DNA of 64,000 nt. Source: Nemopilema nomurai (taxonomy: Eukaryota; Cnidaria; Scyphozoa; Rhizostomeae; Rhizostomatidae). Positions 25,701 through 38,600 of this stretch are shown piece after piece; positions within the stretch are counted from its first letter, which is position 1, and each line of letters starts with the position of its first letter. Position numbers and translations under genes: made by a program. The stretch spans positions 1,280,550 to 1,344,549 of the forward strand of contig ML133474.1 of NCBI GenBank assembly GCA_003864495.1, written 5' to 3'. The notes below the pieces were generated by a model, which saw nothing but the letters and a program-made list of their open reading frames with translations, was not told where the DNA came from and searched no databases.

Positions 25701-28700
25701 CGTGTAAATAACAGTCTACATGAAAAATAACAGTTTGCTTCTTCATACAATGAATAGATTTTGCCAGTAAATATAGATAGAATCCAAGAATCCTAGATTG
25801 AAAGAAGACCTAGCATGCCCAATATGGCAAAGTCTTTCGTCAGTATAGATTGGGTGCAATTTTAGTTCTTTAAAAGGTGCTGCCCTTAAGCGGAGTTATA
25901 CTTAATACGAAAGAACATTCTATGCAGAAATTCATTTTCAGGAAGAGGATTGCAGAAAAACCTTCTGACAACCTCTGGCAAACAAGTTAAAGGCAGTACG
26001 CTTTTCGCTGACATCAGAAATGAGTCAAAAGAATTGATCAAACTGGCTTTTGGAACTGGTCTCAACTCGTTCTTTGCATTCTTCATACCAGTATCCACTG
26101 TGCTTATTGTTGGACACATGGGAAAGGTCTACCTTGCAGCCATTGGACTGGGCATTTCTGTGTGCAATTTGACAGGAAATTATTTGGTAACTGGAATGAC
26201 ATCTGTTACCGAAACCCTGTGCTCGCAAGCATATGGTGCGAAGAACTTTGAGAGATTTGGAATCGTAATACAGAGATCGGTCGTCATAACACTCGTATGC
26301 ATTCTTCCAACATGTGCTCTTTGGATCAACATCGAAAAAATCTTCTTGCTATTAGGACAAGATAAGACAGTTTCACAGTAGGCCCTTCAATGTTTTCTTT
26401 GGTTTTCTTAGCATTTTCAGAAAAATAATTTGCAAAGCTATCACATACAGTTTTAAACGCTTATAAAATAGTAAACCATTCAGCAAAATATTCAATTTAA
26501 GCATTAATCTTTATATTGGAAGCTTTAAGTGTCGCATGTTTCTGATTGCCTTTATTTCTATTATAGTCTCTCTATCATTGATTTAAATTGTAATGTCGCT
26601 CGGTATTTACAAAACTCTTCCTCTCTTGATTTCCTTTTGCAGACTTGCAGGTAGTTTCGCAATTTGCTACATCCCCGGCTTGATGGTAAGACATTTGTCA
26701 TTAACGTCCACTAAATACTGTCACTGTCAGTGCAGCTACCTTTCTCAAAATTGGTAAAATCAAGTGATGAGCATTTCTTTCTATTCCTTAATAATAAGCA
26801 CGGATCTCTTCAACGATACAACACCTTTAGGCTAAAATTTCGACAATAGTCCAGATATCTGTATAATTTCTTGTAGTTTTGCTTAAAATAGTCCTCTGTT
26901 TCAAGAAGATTTTTCTTGTCTGATGCATTGTTAACCTACAGGTATCAATATAATTTAAACGCCTTCATGTTACTATAACTTCAATCTATATTGTTAAAAA
27001 ACGAAGGCTTGAGCCTAACATCATCTTCCCCTTTGCAGTTATTCATACTTTTCAGTGTGCTTACAAGGTTTCTGGCCTGTCAGGCAAGTATCTATAGGCT
27101 TCTTTGTCTCAATGCAATAGATAACTATAGATGACTCAGTGCTTTTCACTTTTAATGTGTCCTGGCTTGGTAATTACTTTGTAAACTTCCAATATTTTCC
27201 ATTCCTGGAAGACAGGAATAAATAGTTACGAAACATGTAATGCTTCCATTTAGTTTATTGTCAATGACCAATTCTAAGTCAGACATATTTAGTCGAATAC
27301 TCTTCTCCACTCAAATGATGCTACCCTTGTGTGTCGAAAAAATAAACCTTTCTCTGTTTCACTTTTCCACAGGCTATTACTTACCCAATTATATTGGGCT
27401 CAGTTCTTGCATTTGTGGTTAATGGGGTTTTCTGCTACCTCTTTATCTACGTCTGCAATTTTGGAATCAGGTACCATTCCATTAGCACTTATCTACTGAA
27501 TTCGGGGCAATGTTTTTGCAGCCATTTTTGATTGCATTGATACATATTTAACCAAATTCTCACCATTTAGAATAACTCACCACAATTGATATCCTTTTGC
27601 CACGAATATTCCAAAAAAATAATCTTGAGTTTAACAGCATTCAGGTTTATCTCAGCGTAGAGAAAAAGACTTATAAAGTAATGCAGCAAAGGAAAGTTTT
27701 GAATTGACCCTTCTGATCAAACTCTACTTTGACATCATGTTTGACTTTGTTTTCTTGCAGGGGTGCAGCATTTGCTCTGAACTTGTCATACTTTGCGTTT
27801 TGCTTCTTTGTTCTCTTCGTCATCCACCAGAACAAGCTACACCATCAAACTTGGCATGGTTTGTTAGTCTTTGCTCCTGGTTCATATTCCTTTGCCATTT
27901 CATCGTAATCAAAGTCGTCGTTTCTATCAAAACAGGACTTTTACCTTCCTTTAAGGATGATAAAAGCCCGTTGTGACTCATTTTCTCAAATCTTTTAGGT
28001 TGGTCTAGACAATGCCTTTTTGAATGGAAAGAGTATATGTTTCTTGGGGTTCCTGCAATCTGCATGATGATAATGGAATGGGTTCTCATTCAGCTTGGCA
28101 TATTCTTGTTAGGTAATTGTTTCGTTTAGTGTTATGTCGATCTTTGAAATACTATCAGTACTTTGAATATTTCCATCTAAATAGAATAAAAACTTGGCCT
28201 AGGATCAAAATGTGAAGTTTTCAAGAACTCCTAGAACACAAAAAACGAATAAATCTGTTAAACGATTTATCGAACAAGAAATTTTACATAAACAAATATC
28301 TTATCACTTCATAGATCCAATCCCTCCTTTCAATTTGATTACCAAGCAAGTTCATATATTTCCTAAGCTTTTAGCATACCATCAACACTAACAAAAGATT
28401 AAAGATGGGCTGCTAACGATATTTGATCTTTTAGGAAAAGTTGGAAGAACAGAACAAGCTACTATTATTATATCGAGTAATTTGAATGGGATGTTTTATT
28501 TCGTAAGTTCAGAGAAATTATAGTCTTATTTGTTCAAATTTGTTGAGACATGCTTGTTGTTCAGCAACAAACGTATCGTGGAACACGCTGCTCATTGTAA
28601 TACAACCGCAACAACATGTCTCGATTTCATCGTGTTTTTCTTGTCTCTTTACAATTTTACGTAAGCTGCCAAATAGATTGTCTATCAGCCATGTTACCAA

Positions 28701-31700
28701 AATGCTTTTCTTGCATCTCTCCTTTAGAAAACAAATGCTTCACGATACATTTATGCTTCTAAAAAATGATCGTTCTTAAAGCTAAGTTAATAAGATTCAA
28801 TTAATCCTGACAAAACTCTTGAGGTATCGTTTGGCGTTTCAATTGGCACTGCTGTCAGAGTTGGCACTTTTCTTGGAGCAGGACGCCCTGAAATAGCAAA
28901 AGTGACAATAAAGGCTAGCTTGCTGATTTCAGGTAACAAGCACTGACTTTTAGCAGCAAAATTAATCATATTATTTTTAAGTTGTATAAGCATTCAACAG
29001 ATTTTTTCAAATGGTTATAGCTTTTTAGTATGTTTTGTTGGACACATTTAAATTTTTCCGATGCAATGTATACATATAATGATATCATTTTTCAAATTGG
29101 GAGGTTTAAAGTAAGCTGAGGCTAAAATTTTATACAAGCCTCCGAGTACGGTGTTGTCGATACGATATTGTAGATTTATCAGCAATACAGCTCAGAGGCA
29201 AAAGGTTTTTTATATTTCTCCTGGATTCAGAGTTTCAGCCAGTTGTCTCATAAGTATGCCATATTATCTTTATCAAATTGGAATTGCGGACTTTAAATTG
29301 GAAAAAAGAAAGCAGAAGGTTTTTTCTCTTGGAAGCTGTCTCGTAGTCATATAAAAAATATGTAACCTTGTCTTTTCCACTTTTCGACTGTTGCAGCTGC
29401 AATTACCGTGACATGTGCGTTGGCAATAATTGGAGCGAGACATGTGATTAGTCATTTGTTTACAAATGATATGCAATTATTGTACATGTTAATTTGTTTG
29501 ATTTGTTTTGCGATCAATTGCTGTGCGTACAATGTAGTCTTAATGTAAAAAGTTTTAAGCTGCATTGCAAACCAGTAGGCCTATTTCGGGTTATATGCTG
29601 TCAATTTGAAATGCAAGTATAGATTGAAGTTTTAATCGAAGCGATTCAAGTCAAAGAATTATTGTACGCTGAACTGGTGCAGACATATTTTAGGTATCAT
29701 TTATGACTGATTAATTCTAATTGATCTTTTCTAATGTCTGTTTAGCGCTGTGGCTGAATTAGAGTCAAAGGATGCCTTTGTTTTGGGTCCACAGGTGGTT
29801 TTCGATGGACTTCAGGTTGAATTTTCCACTACTTGACTTTTTTTCCTTATATACCACCTTCCTCCTTTTCTTCTATGGTGAAATCATCCCAAAAACACTA
29901 TGTTAACCCATCTTGTTATCCAACCTTTTATTTATTATACATTACATATTTTAAGTTTTTGAAAATTCAAAATTTTTCTTTGTCCTATTGATGCATACCA
30001 GTGTTTACAATAATTTACAAAATTGAAATAAAACATTCAACTGGCGTTTGACTTATTTCCTTCAAGCAACTGGAGATTTAAGGTTCATTTGCATTCAGTG
30101 TTAAGGATTGTTAATGCCATGTTATTGTTATGTTAATGTTATTACGAGTAAGTTTGTAAGTTAAGGTTACCTGCTCAAAGTCTTTCTTCCATAACCCCAT
30201 TTACGTGGTTAATTGCGCATAGCATTCTATTACTAAAACTGTGCACACCATCTGTACCCGCTGTTTAAACCAACCTTTATTTCTTCCGTAGTCTCTTCTA
30301 TTCCATTTGATCCGTTTATCCACATCATTTCTGCCTCTTGTTTCCGTTAGTTTTCTGCAATTCAGCCCCAAAATGTTCGCACTCTTCTTACTGCCTTCCT
30401 CTCTTAGCTCCAGAATTTATTTTGTTTTCCTTTCCACAAGCAATGAAATAAGAGAAAGATTTTACGTCTACCATACAGATTATTCAAGAGAATGTACATG
30501 CATTTGGCTGTCTTGTCATTCAGATGCGTGATCGTTTTCTACATATTGTGTTATGGATTTCTCTTTCTCCTTTTCAAATCTTAAAATCTAGTGAAAAATA
30601 AAACATTGATAGATTCACATTTTTTGTTAAATTAGAGATCTCATATTTCAATCCTTAATGTGATTTTCATACAGTTTTAGGTAATTGAAATTGAAATTAT
30701 TATACTTTGAAGGTGATTCTGATGGGGACAGCTCGAGGGATTGGTATCAAAAATATGGCGCATTCATCAATTTCGTCGCTTTCATTTTCATTGGAGTGCC
30801 TCTTCTTCTGGTTTTATTCTACGAAGCACACATGGCTTTCTTTGGTAACCTGGCTGGATCCATTTGTTTTCGTTTTGATATTTTCTACTGCAAGGAGACG
30901 ATAAAAAGCAACTAGAAGATTATTCCACGTATTATTTGTCAATTCTGTGTCCATTTCTTTCAGCTGTTCGTGTTTCAGTGTCTGCGGCTGTCTTTTGTCA
31001 AGTAAGTTGCAGTTAAAAAAAATCAACTATGGTACCAGCTTATATGAATGAAAATTATAATATTATATTGTAACAGACCTTAATCTTTTTGTCTGTCAGC
31101 ATTTAGTGCCATTAGCTGGTATACAACCTCCAACATGGCAAGAGGCCTGTTTTATACATGCCAAAAGTCACAAGACAAATCGACAATGAAGATTATTCTA
31201 CTTCCTTCAGATACTTGGACTATCAATTTTGCTTTACAAATCTGACTGGACAACACTTTCAAGTATGGTAAGCTCATAAGAAAATGATCTTTTGCTTTCT
31301 TTGTTGCATGAATAAATCTTAAAATTTAAGAGAGAGGAAAGTGCCGTGTCGAGAATGTTGTGTTCAATGATGCTTGCTGCTGCAAGTTCTTTATTTGAAA
31401 AACAATTTGGAAATCTTGGAATAAGAACTGAACTACTACAATTTTTAATTTATAAGCTCCCATTGATTTTTTTTAATTATCACTTAGGTAAAAGAGAGGG
31501 GTCGTATTTCCTTAGAAAGGAGCCTGTCCGAGATTGCAGAAGATGCTTTGAAACTCAAAGGTAACTTTATCATTCTCAGAAATATGTTTCCAGCCTATTT
31601 AGCAGATTCATATGTATGAGCTCTATTTCTTATACTATCAGGCAATCTGTAATTGTGATTTTATTTCAAAGCCTTATTATAGGCAATAAAAGTCCCACTA

Positions 31701-31968
31701 TAATATTATGAAGAATCCTCCCAGTATTTGCACTTATAAGCCAATATGAAGATTTTATGGCATCAATGCTTAACGGCAGCTTTTCATTTCAGACTGTCAA
31801 GCTAATGATTCAGACGAGAGTGAAAATTTCTTGCAAGATAGAGAGAATCTGAAAGCAAAGGATTCGACGAAAACTCCTTCCGAGGCAGACACATTGGTTA
31901 AAGTACTAACTGTGTGTTTTTTCTTTTCGTTAGTTCTAGCTTCGTTATTAACGAAAATATATCTTTGA

Positions 31969-34900
31969 TTAAGAGCTAGTTAGCTTTCTCATGAAAATTG
32001 TCTTCATTCATGATCTCTGATATGATCTTTAATACAAATGGTCCTCTACTTTTTTTGCATGGCCCAATTCAATATCCCGTATAGGCTGCTGAAGGAAAAC
32101 GTATAAGTGGTTTTAATTCATGTCGCTTGTTACGCCTGTGCTGCTCAGTCCTTTTTGGCCCTGCAAGGCTTTGCTCCTTATAGAGTTGCCATTTGTTTTT
32201 CGTGAACCATTCTCTAAGGAAGAATATTTCGTTCTTCTTGCTGTTCTTCTGTTCATCACCAGCCTTGAATCTCCTGACAATTGCATTTCATTTGGTACAC
32301 CATCTCGTTGTAGTTATTATAGAAGACATTTTTACTCAAAACCAAGTTCCTCCCCTGCCCGGCCCATTCTGTTCTCCAGGTTCCATACAACCAATCCTGA
32401 AAATTCTATACCACACACTCTGCAAGAGAAGGTTTGTTGTTGAAACTGACGCTGGAGCACTAACGGGTGGGTGTTTACCCTCTCTTGGCATACCAGCACT
32501 GCCTGGTCTTTATCAACTGATGACTGATCTTGGTCAACTGATGCCTGATCTTGATCAACTGATGCCTGATCTTAATCAACTGATACCTGACCTTGATCAA
32601 CTCATGCCTGATCTCGATCAACTGATGCTGCACTTGCCAGACCAGGGCCCACTTTTGCAAATCGTTGTGAGTGCGTTATGTCTTAAGGTATATTTTGATG
32701 TATTGGAGCTGATCGTTGATCAATCTACTAGATAAGTCAGATGTGGACTTCAAATCACAACACAATAGTTTTACTTTGTTTGAGAAATGCTCGCGAAGGA
32801 AACGACAGTATGACCAAACTTCTCTCAAATGATCTCCTGATTTTACCTAAAAGAGGCTTGCTTTTTAGGGGTATGTCTTTTGCTGAAAATTTCACCTTTA
32901 TCAATGCATCATTAGCTCCAGAAAGACACAGGACATAAACAGATACTACATTGTGTAGCTAGATGACGGGCAACCGAAAGTATTATTGTCTCTATCAAAA
33001 AAGCTAGAGAGGAGAATCTGTGACAATTGTTTTTTTTCTTAGCATTCGGATAATAATTAGAGATGAACTGATGCATGCAAAGGTGGTAAACATTTGGAAA
33101 GTTGGTCGGTAAATGTTACGGATTATTGGTTGATGCGTATCTGGCTTTATACCTCATTTGCTTAAAATCGACAAAATCATATTGATAAACAGATGAAATT
33201 CACAGTATATAGTTGTAAAATGAGTTAGAAATTGTCTAGCAAGCTTTGAATGTTGGTCGGTAAATTCACCCTTTTGCACTCCTTTAATACTATTTGGGAC
33301 GAACAACAGCCATATCTATATATCTAAATGCGGCTTTTCACACAAAGCAGGTTACTTTTCTGAATGAGGTTTTCAAGAACAAAGGTCCTGAAATGGAACC
33401 ATAATAAAAGAGACTGAAACAGACCTATATAGAAACATTTACATATTTCCTAAAGATTGGCTCAAATTTCATGGCCGAGTGAGCTAATTATATGCAATGC
33501 CTGAGAGATTTGCTGGGTTCAGCGGCTTAGAACTTACTCTCTAGTGTTCTGGTGAAAAATATCTCTGGAGAAGAGGGCACGGATGGTGAAAGAAGCATCA
33601 ACGATGTCTAAAAATCGGCAAGGTTTGTTTTGTCACTGATTATTTCTTTCTGAAAAGAGTTTGAAATGATTATGTAACTGATACTAGTTTTCAATAGATT
33701 GTTATAGCTAAGTAACTGTAATTTGCGTTTGGACAAACGTAAAAAATAACTGGCCGCTTGTGGCTGATATTTTGAGCCCACGAAAGAGAAGCTCAGCTTG
33801 GTATCACGCTGATGCACAGGCCAGTAGAGGACTCCGTATCAAGAGGGTGCATGCTTTACCCAAAGAGGGAACCCTCGCATAAATGTTTTCATATTTTGAG
33901 ATACCAAGCAAGCAACCTTGAATTGGCCGCATCCAGGAGAGTTAGCCCAGCCTAACTGAACTTAAGCTTTCCTTATTTTAGCCTTTCATTTCCTCTCGTG
34001 TAAACAGGGTCTTAACGTGCAGTGAACACGAAGCCAGGCAGAGAAAGATAGAGACGATGCGTTGCCTGTTGTATTCTATAGATTTGACTCTGACTGACTG
34101 ACTTATCTGAACTTAACAAATATATTTATACTACCTTTCTAAAAATGAATTTTGTTGACGAGGGATGAGAGAGGATGATATAATGTATACGGGTGTATTG
34201 GTTTATGGGCGTAAAGGATTGATTAGGTGCAAGCTTTTTGCTGTCCAATGTTTTTTGGTATAAGTGTGTGCCTTTCATTCGATTCTCTGCTTCCATTGGC
34301 GCCAGTCGATAAAGCGAGAACTGAGCAGTCTGGAATGTGAATTGTAATTGCAATGGAGCTTCGCAACGATATACAAGTGCTGATCACCATGAATGGAAGT
34401 TTCTTTGCCAAACAGCATAGGCCTCTTGCAGAAAGCACTTCCAATCAACGTTCCTTCTCATCTGATAACTCGAAAATGCTATTCTTGCGTCATCTACGAT
34501 GTCAAAAACGCTTTTCGATGTTGATCTGTCACAAGACCCTTCCTGTGGCACAATATCACAAAGCTTAACATTCAGTCCATACCTGCGTTTGAGAAAGCAG
34601 GTTTTTTAGAGTTAGTATTTTGTTATTTACAGGTATATTCATATGTGTTTTCTCATGCCGTTGTTTTCTCACTAAAGTTGGGAGTTCTTCCATGCTTCTT
34701 GCGAGCAGGACAACCCGTTGGCGTATCTGATCTTGTACCAGCAAACTCAAATAGGCCCTTTACAATCGTCAAGTGCATTTCTCATTATCGTTTCCGAATA
34801 GATATTTTAGGGTGGGGATAAATATTGCAACCTTGTCTAATTCCGTGCTCTGTTTTCAACCGGGCAATGTTGGTTAGGCAATGTGTTGTTTGAGCTGCTG

Positions 34901-34989
34901 CATATTATGATTAATTGAGTTGTTTCAGTGGAAGAACAGTTGGGAGCCCCCCCGTGATTAACTTGGACATTCCAGAGGATGTCGTGTAT
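31969..34989. other. Spacer between MATE copies C and D, left part
   Basis: From 31969 to about 33855 this aligns with the 3' flank of copy B, apart from the repeats that are private to each. A 180-codon open frame at 32193-32735 is produced by a 21-bp repeat and has no family features. From 33855 to 34989 I see no recognisable gene. Exon 1 of copy D should lie between about 33.8 and 35.6 kb, but no ATG with a phase-1 donor resembling the other first exons was found. Confidence 0.5.
32514..32630. repeat. 21-bp minisatellite, about 5.5 copies
   Basis: Five full 21-bp units and a partial one, with consensus CAACTGATGCCTGATCTTGAT. Because 21 is a multiple of three, each strand reads as a heptapeptide repeat (QLMPDLD on plus), making an open frame that looks protein-like but is a product of the repeat. 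It is absent from the aligned flank of copy B. Confidence 0.95.
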
Positions 34990-35110
34990 TACCGTAAATC
35001 CTCGAAATAACCCCCTGGGGGCTTATTTATTTTTGATATTTTTGGATGAGGGCTTATTCGAGGGGGGGGGCTTTTTCGAGGGGGGGGGGCCAATTCGAGG
35101 ATTTACGGTA
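34990..35110. mobile_element. 121-bp foldback/MITE with G-runs
   Basis: Perfect 17-bp terminal inverted repeats (TACCGTAAATCCTCGAA at 34990-35006, its reverse complement at 35094-35110) flank a centre holding CCCCCTGGGGG and two copies of a TTCGAGGGGGGGG-like block. A TA dinucleotide at each outer end could be a mariner-type target duplication. There is no coding capacity. It lies between MATE copies C and D. Confidence 0.8.
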
Positions 35111-35657
35111 CTTGTTCGCTTCCGAAGCTATTTTTAGATTCACGATTGGAATTCTATCGTAGAAATATATTTGGAAATTCTGTTTCATGATCAAATACCA
35201 AATAAATTGTTTAGCAGGGATTGATTTAAGAGAATGTTAAGTCTTGATAAGCTAATGTCAGACTTTGTGCAGATTTGTTTCTAGTCCTTTCCCCAGCTTG
35301 TTTTTCGAGAAATGTTTTCATTCAGTTTGTCTCTCATTTTTATGGCATTGTTTTCAGCAACTGTGCTGGTGTGGTTCATAACGGTGCTTGCTCCAGCTCT
35401 ATGGCGAAGGTATTTCAGCCTCCACCACATTCTTCAAGTGACCACATAAGGTGATTGTGCATGGTTGTTGCGATCTAGCTGAATGGATCGTTTTCAACTA
35501 CTTGCCAATCTACAGCCTTCCTTTCTACCACTGGTCAAATAGACAAGACCTTGGGTTTTAAAAATAAAAACCATGCTTAGAAATACACATTAAGTAATCT
35601 AAAGTTCTATTATTAGTTTTATATCTTTAATAAAGAGGGTCTCTTCTACACTCGCAG

Positions 35658-38600
35658 GTAAAGACTGTCAGCAGTATGAAAAGTCCGCTTCGGACAATAA
35701 TTCTAAGAAAAAAATCATTTGTTCTGAAATCAAAGATGAATCGAAGGAATTAGTAAAACTGGCTCTAGGGACAAGCCTTAACTCGTTCTTTGCGTTTTTC
35801 ATACCGGTTTGCACTATACTCATTGTTGGACACAAAGGAAAGGTCTACCTCGCAGCGATAGGTCTTGCCCTCTCCGTTTGCAATTTGACAGGAAATTATT
35901 TGGTAACCGGAATGACATCTGTCACCGAAACCCTGTGCTCGCAAGCATATGGTGCGAAGAACTTTGAGAGATTTGGAATCGTAATACAGAGATCGGTAGT
36001 CATAACATTCGTATGCATTCTTCCAACATGTGCTCTTTGGATCAACATGGAGAGAATCCTTGTGCTCTTAGGACAAGACAAAACAGCTTCACGGTTTGTC
36101 TTTTCACCTTAGTATTATTCGAAATAAATTGACACGACAAACGAACAGTTCTAGACGCTTATGCAAGTAATAATCCATTAAAACATCCCAAATATATATA
36201 GCGCTATGTGGCTTTACATTTGGAATAATTATGATTGGTTTTGTCTCTATTGTCACCTTGTAAAAATATGACCTCATTTCAGTTTCATTGTCATTTCCTT
36301 TGTACAAATCTCCACCAACTTGATTTTGTTTTGTAGACTTGCAGGTGATTTTGCAATTTGTTACATTCCTGGCTTGATGGTAAGATTTTTCCCATTTTTT
36401 CTATGTTATGTTGCATCGTGTTGGACTATGTGTTGAAATAAACTTATAAAGAGTCTCTATTGGGAGCTGAATATGGACAAAGGCATCATATTCGACAACC
36501 ACAATAAAATACAAAACAAATTGATGTTACCATCCAGGTAAAGTCTTAATACCAGCAGCTCTGGAAGCTCTCGAGTCAAAGTAAATTTACAGCAAATGAT
36601 TAGTAAATGCTCAATTAAAACAAATGGAATCATTCAGATTTCATTGACCGTTGATGTTAGCCATTACATTTACATTAGTCTGGATGCTATTACGTTTCTA
36701 AACTGCTTTTCAACCTTCTTTTACAGTTCTTTATACTGTTTAATGTTCTAACAAGGTTTCTGGCATGCCAGGCAAGTATGATACAAGCGCCTTTGTCTGA
36801 ATACAATCATAGTCAATAGAAAAGGAATGGTTAGGAAAGCAACGGCGGAACAAAGGATTTTGCAAATTATGTTGAACTAATGGTCACGTGACGACGAACC
36901 GGTAAGGTTTTCTATCGCAATGGCGACAAACAGTGAAGTGAGCGAGATCGAGGCGCTTCCCGATGACGAATTTACATTTTCAGATTCGCTTATTTCAACT
37001 ATTGATTTCGTTTTTGATGATGAAAGTCTTCCTACCACTTTCATTTCGGACGATGATGTTATTGAACTGATTTGTGCGCAATAATTTCTTTGCAACTTGT
37101 GTCAACGAATCTGCCGATCAAAAAGTGGCCTAGAAGTTCATATTGAGAGGAATCATTATTCTTTGCCAAAAGAGCCATTTCTCAAAGCTGAAGACTTTGT
37201 TGTCATTGCTAGAGGAATCAAGGAGAATGCATTGAAGGAAAATATGTACAGTGCAGAAATAATTGAAAGACTGCCAAGTGAAGTTCCCCTACGGCTCCAG
37301 TCGTTCACAAACAATTTGTTATCGCATTACAAGAACGCTCGAATTTTTCCCTGATGGAAGTGTGGAAGAAACAAATTTATTTCTTTTAAAGTTGGCGACA
37401 GCCATGCTGTATCACGTAAAAAATGGAATTCTCGGTGATGTGGAGAATTCGTGTGAAAAGGGGCTAAGACAGGAAGAACGCGGTCCGTTGGCCCATGTTG
37501 CCGGTTCAGCTCTCAGCCAGATTTATAAAGAGGCTGTTTTTCACAAGAGAAAAAGCCCGTGGCAAGAAGAAATCAAATCTCTTTTTGCCAAAACTTAATC
37601 GGTTGAAACTTCCCACAATGCCTTCATTGCAAGCATAGACAAGGGCGATTTGTGGGCACCTTCAACCAGGGGCGCCTACCCTGGGGGGGCTGCTGCCCCT
37701 CCTGCCCTCCTCCAGGAGGGGCAGAGGGGGCAAGAAGTGCCCTTGAATATACGACTGTATTCGTTTTCTAATTACCTGAATCAACTAGCTTTGATTTGTT
37801 GCGATCTTTCCGTGTATTGAGCACGGGCAAAAGGCTCAAACATTTCACTCTGTTTCGTGGCAGCAAAACCGGGAACTCCTTAGCTCTTGGCCTGGACGAC
37901 GGAGCGGTGAGAGTGCAACTGGTTGAATCACGTGACTTGAACAAGCTTGACAGTTATTGAATATAGAAGTGCTCATTAGACCTGAAAAGCTGCTGGGCAG
38001 TCTTGCCAACTGAGAACAGGAGAAAATACATTCAGCTTGCAAACTTTCTGCCGTTTTAAAGGAAAATCATGCCACGCTCGGGTCGTGTAGAGAATGAGAA
38101 AATAAAACAGATTAAAAAGGTTTCTCAAGAGCCAGGACAGACGAATATCGGAAACTTTTTTCAAAAAACGACAAAGGCTGTGACAGAGGACAGCAGCGAG
38201 AAAACAGAGCCGAGTATTTCAAAAGAGGATGACGTGTCTCAGTGTCCTCAGAAGCTTCGAATGAGGAAATTCTTGGAGAGCTATGGGTCAAAGAAGAACT
38301 GCAATTTAATGACCAAGACACTTGTATGGTGAATAGTGTCAAAATTGTGTGGGTGGAACATACCCACTCCACCCCACGAATTTTCGATTATTTTAAAGGA
38401 AAAATTCTACGATTTGCCCTCAGCACCGACACTGCCCCTCCTGCCCTAATCTCCAGCAGGCGTCCCTGCCTTCAACAAAGCTGATGGGAATCATTGAAAT
38501 AGTGGAGTATCTGATGGGAAGCATCCATAAAAGCATGCCACAGAAAATTCATCATAAATGCGCACATAAAACCGGGGCACCCAAAATTCTTTGTCAGCCA

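Larger units (their letters stand above)
20861..31968 (+). pseudogene. MATE family transporter, copy C (donor lost, frameshift)
   Basis: Exons: 20861-20879, 25942-26377, 26643-26685, 27039-27083, 27373-27470, 27761-27858, 27999-28112, 28435-28502, 28824-28932, 29397-29470 (broken), 29746-29815, 30713-30844, 30964-31001, 31211-31267, 31488-31560, 31793-31968. Exon 1 (ATG GTC AGA ACT GGA CAA G, then GTATGT) is 19 nt and phase 1 as in E and F. Exons 2-9 are intact MATE sequence. Four bases (CGGT in copy B) are missing after 29470; this removes the last two exon bases and the GT donor of intron 10, so reading continues into the intron to a TAA. Exon 12 is 132 nt instead of 133: one T is missing in the GIGYQK motif, shifting the frame. 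The tail exons are clean. Intron 1 is about 5 kb because two LINE fragments sit in it. Intron 4 has a GC donor (27084). Assembly error is possible, but two independent defects favour a damaged gene. Confidence 0.8.

Noticed and set aside
32193..32735. A 180-codon protein with QLMPDLD heptads
   Set aside because: The open frame comes from a 21-bp DNA repeat and is absent from the homologous flank of copy B.
35395..35420. ATG GCG AAG before GTATTT as exon 1 of copy D
   Set aside because: It ends in phase 0, while exon 2 needs a phase-1 partner; the phase-1 reading has a stop and no ATG.
37676..37735. GC-rich hairpin as a separate terminator or regulatory site
   Set aside because: It lies just inside the left end of the hAT element and is better explained as part of its subterminal sequence.
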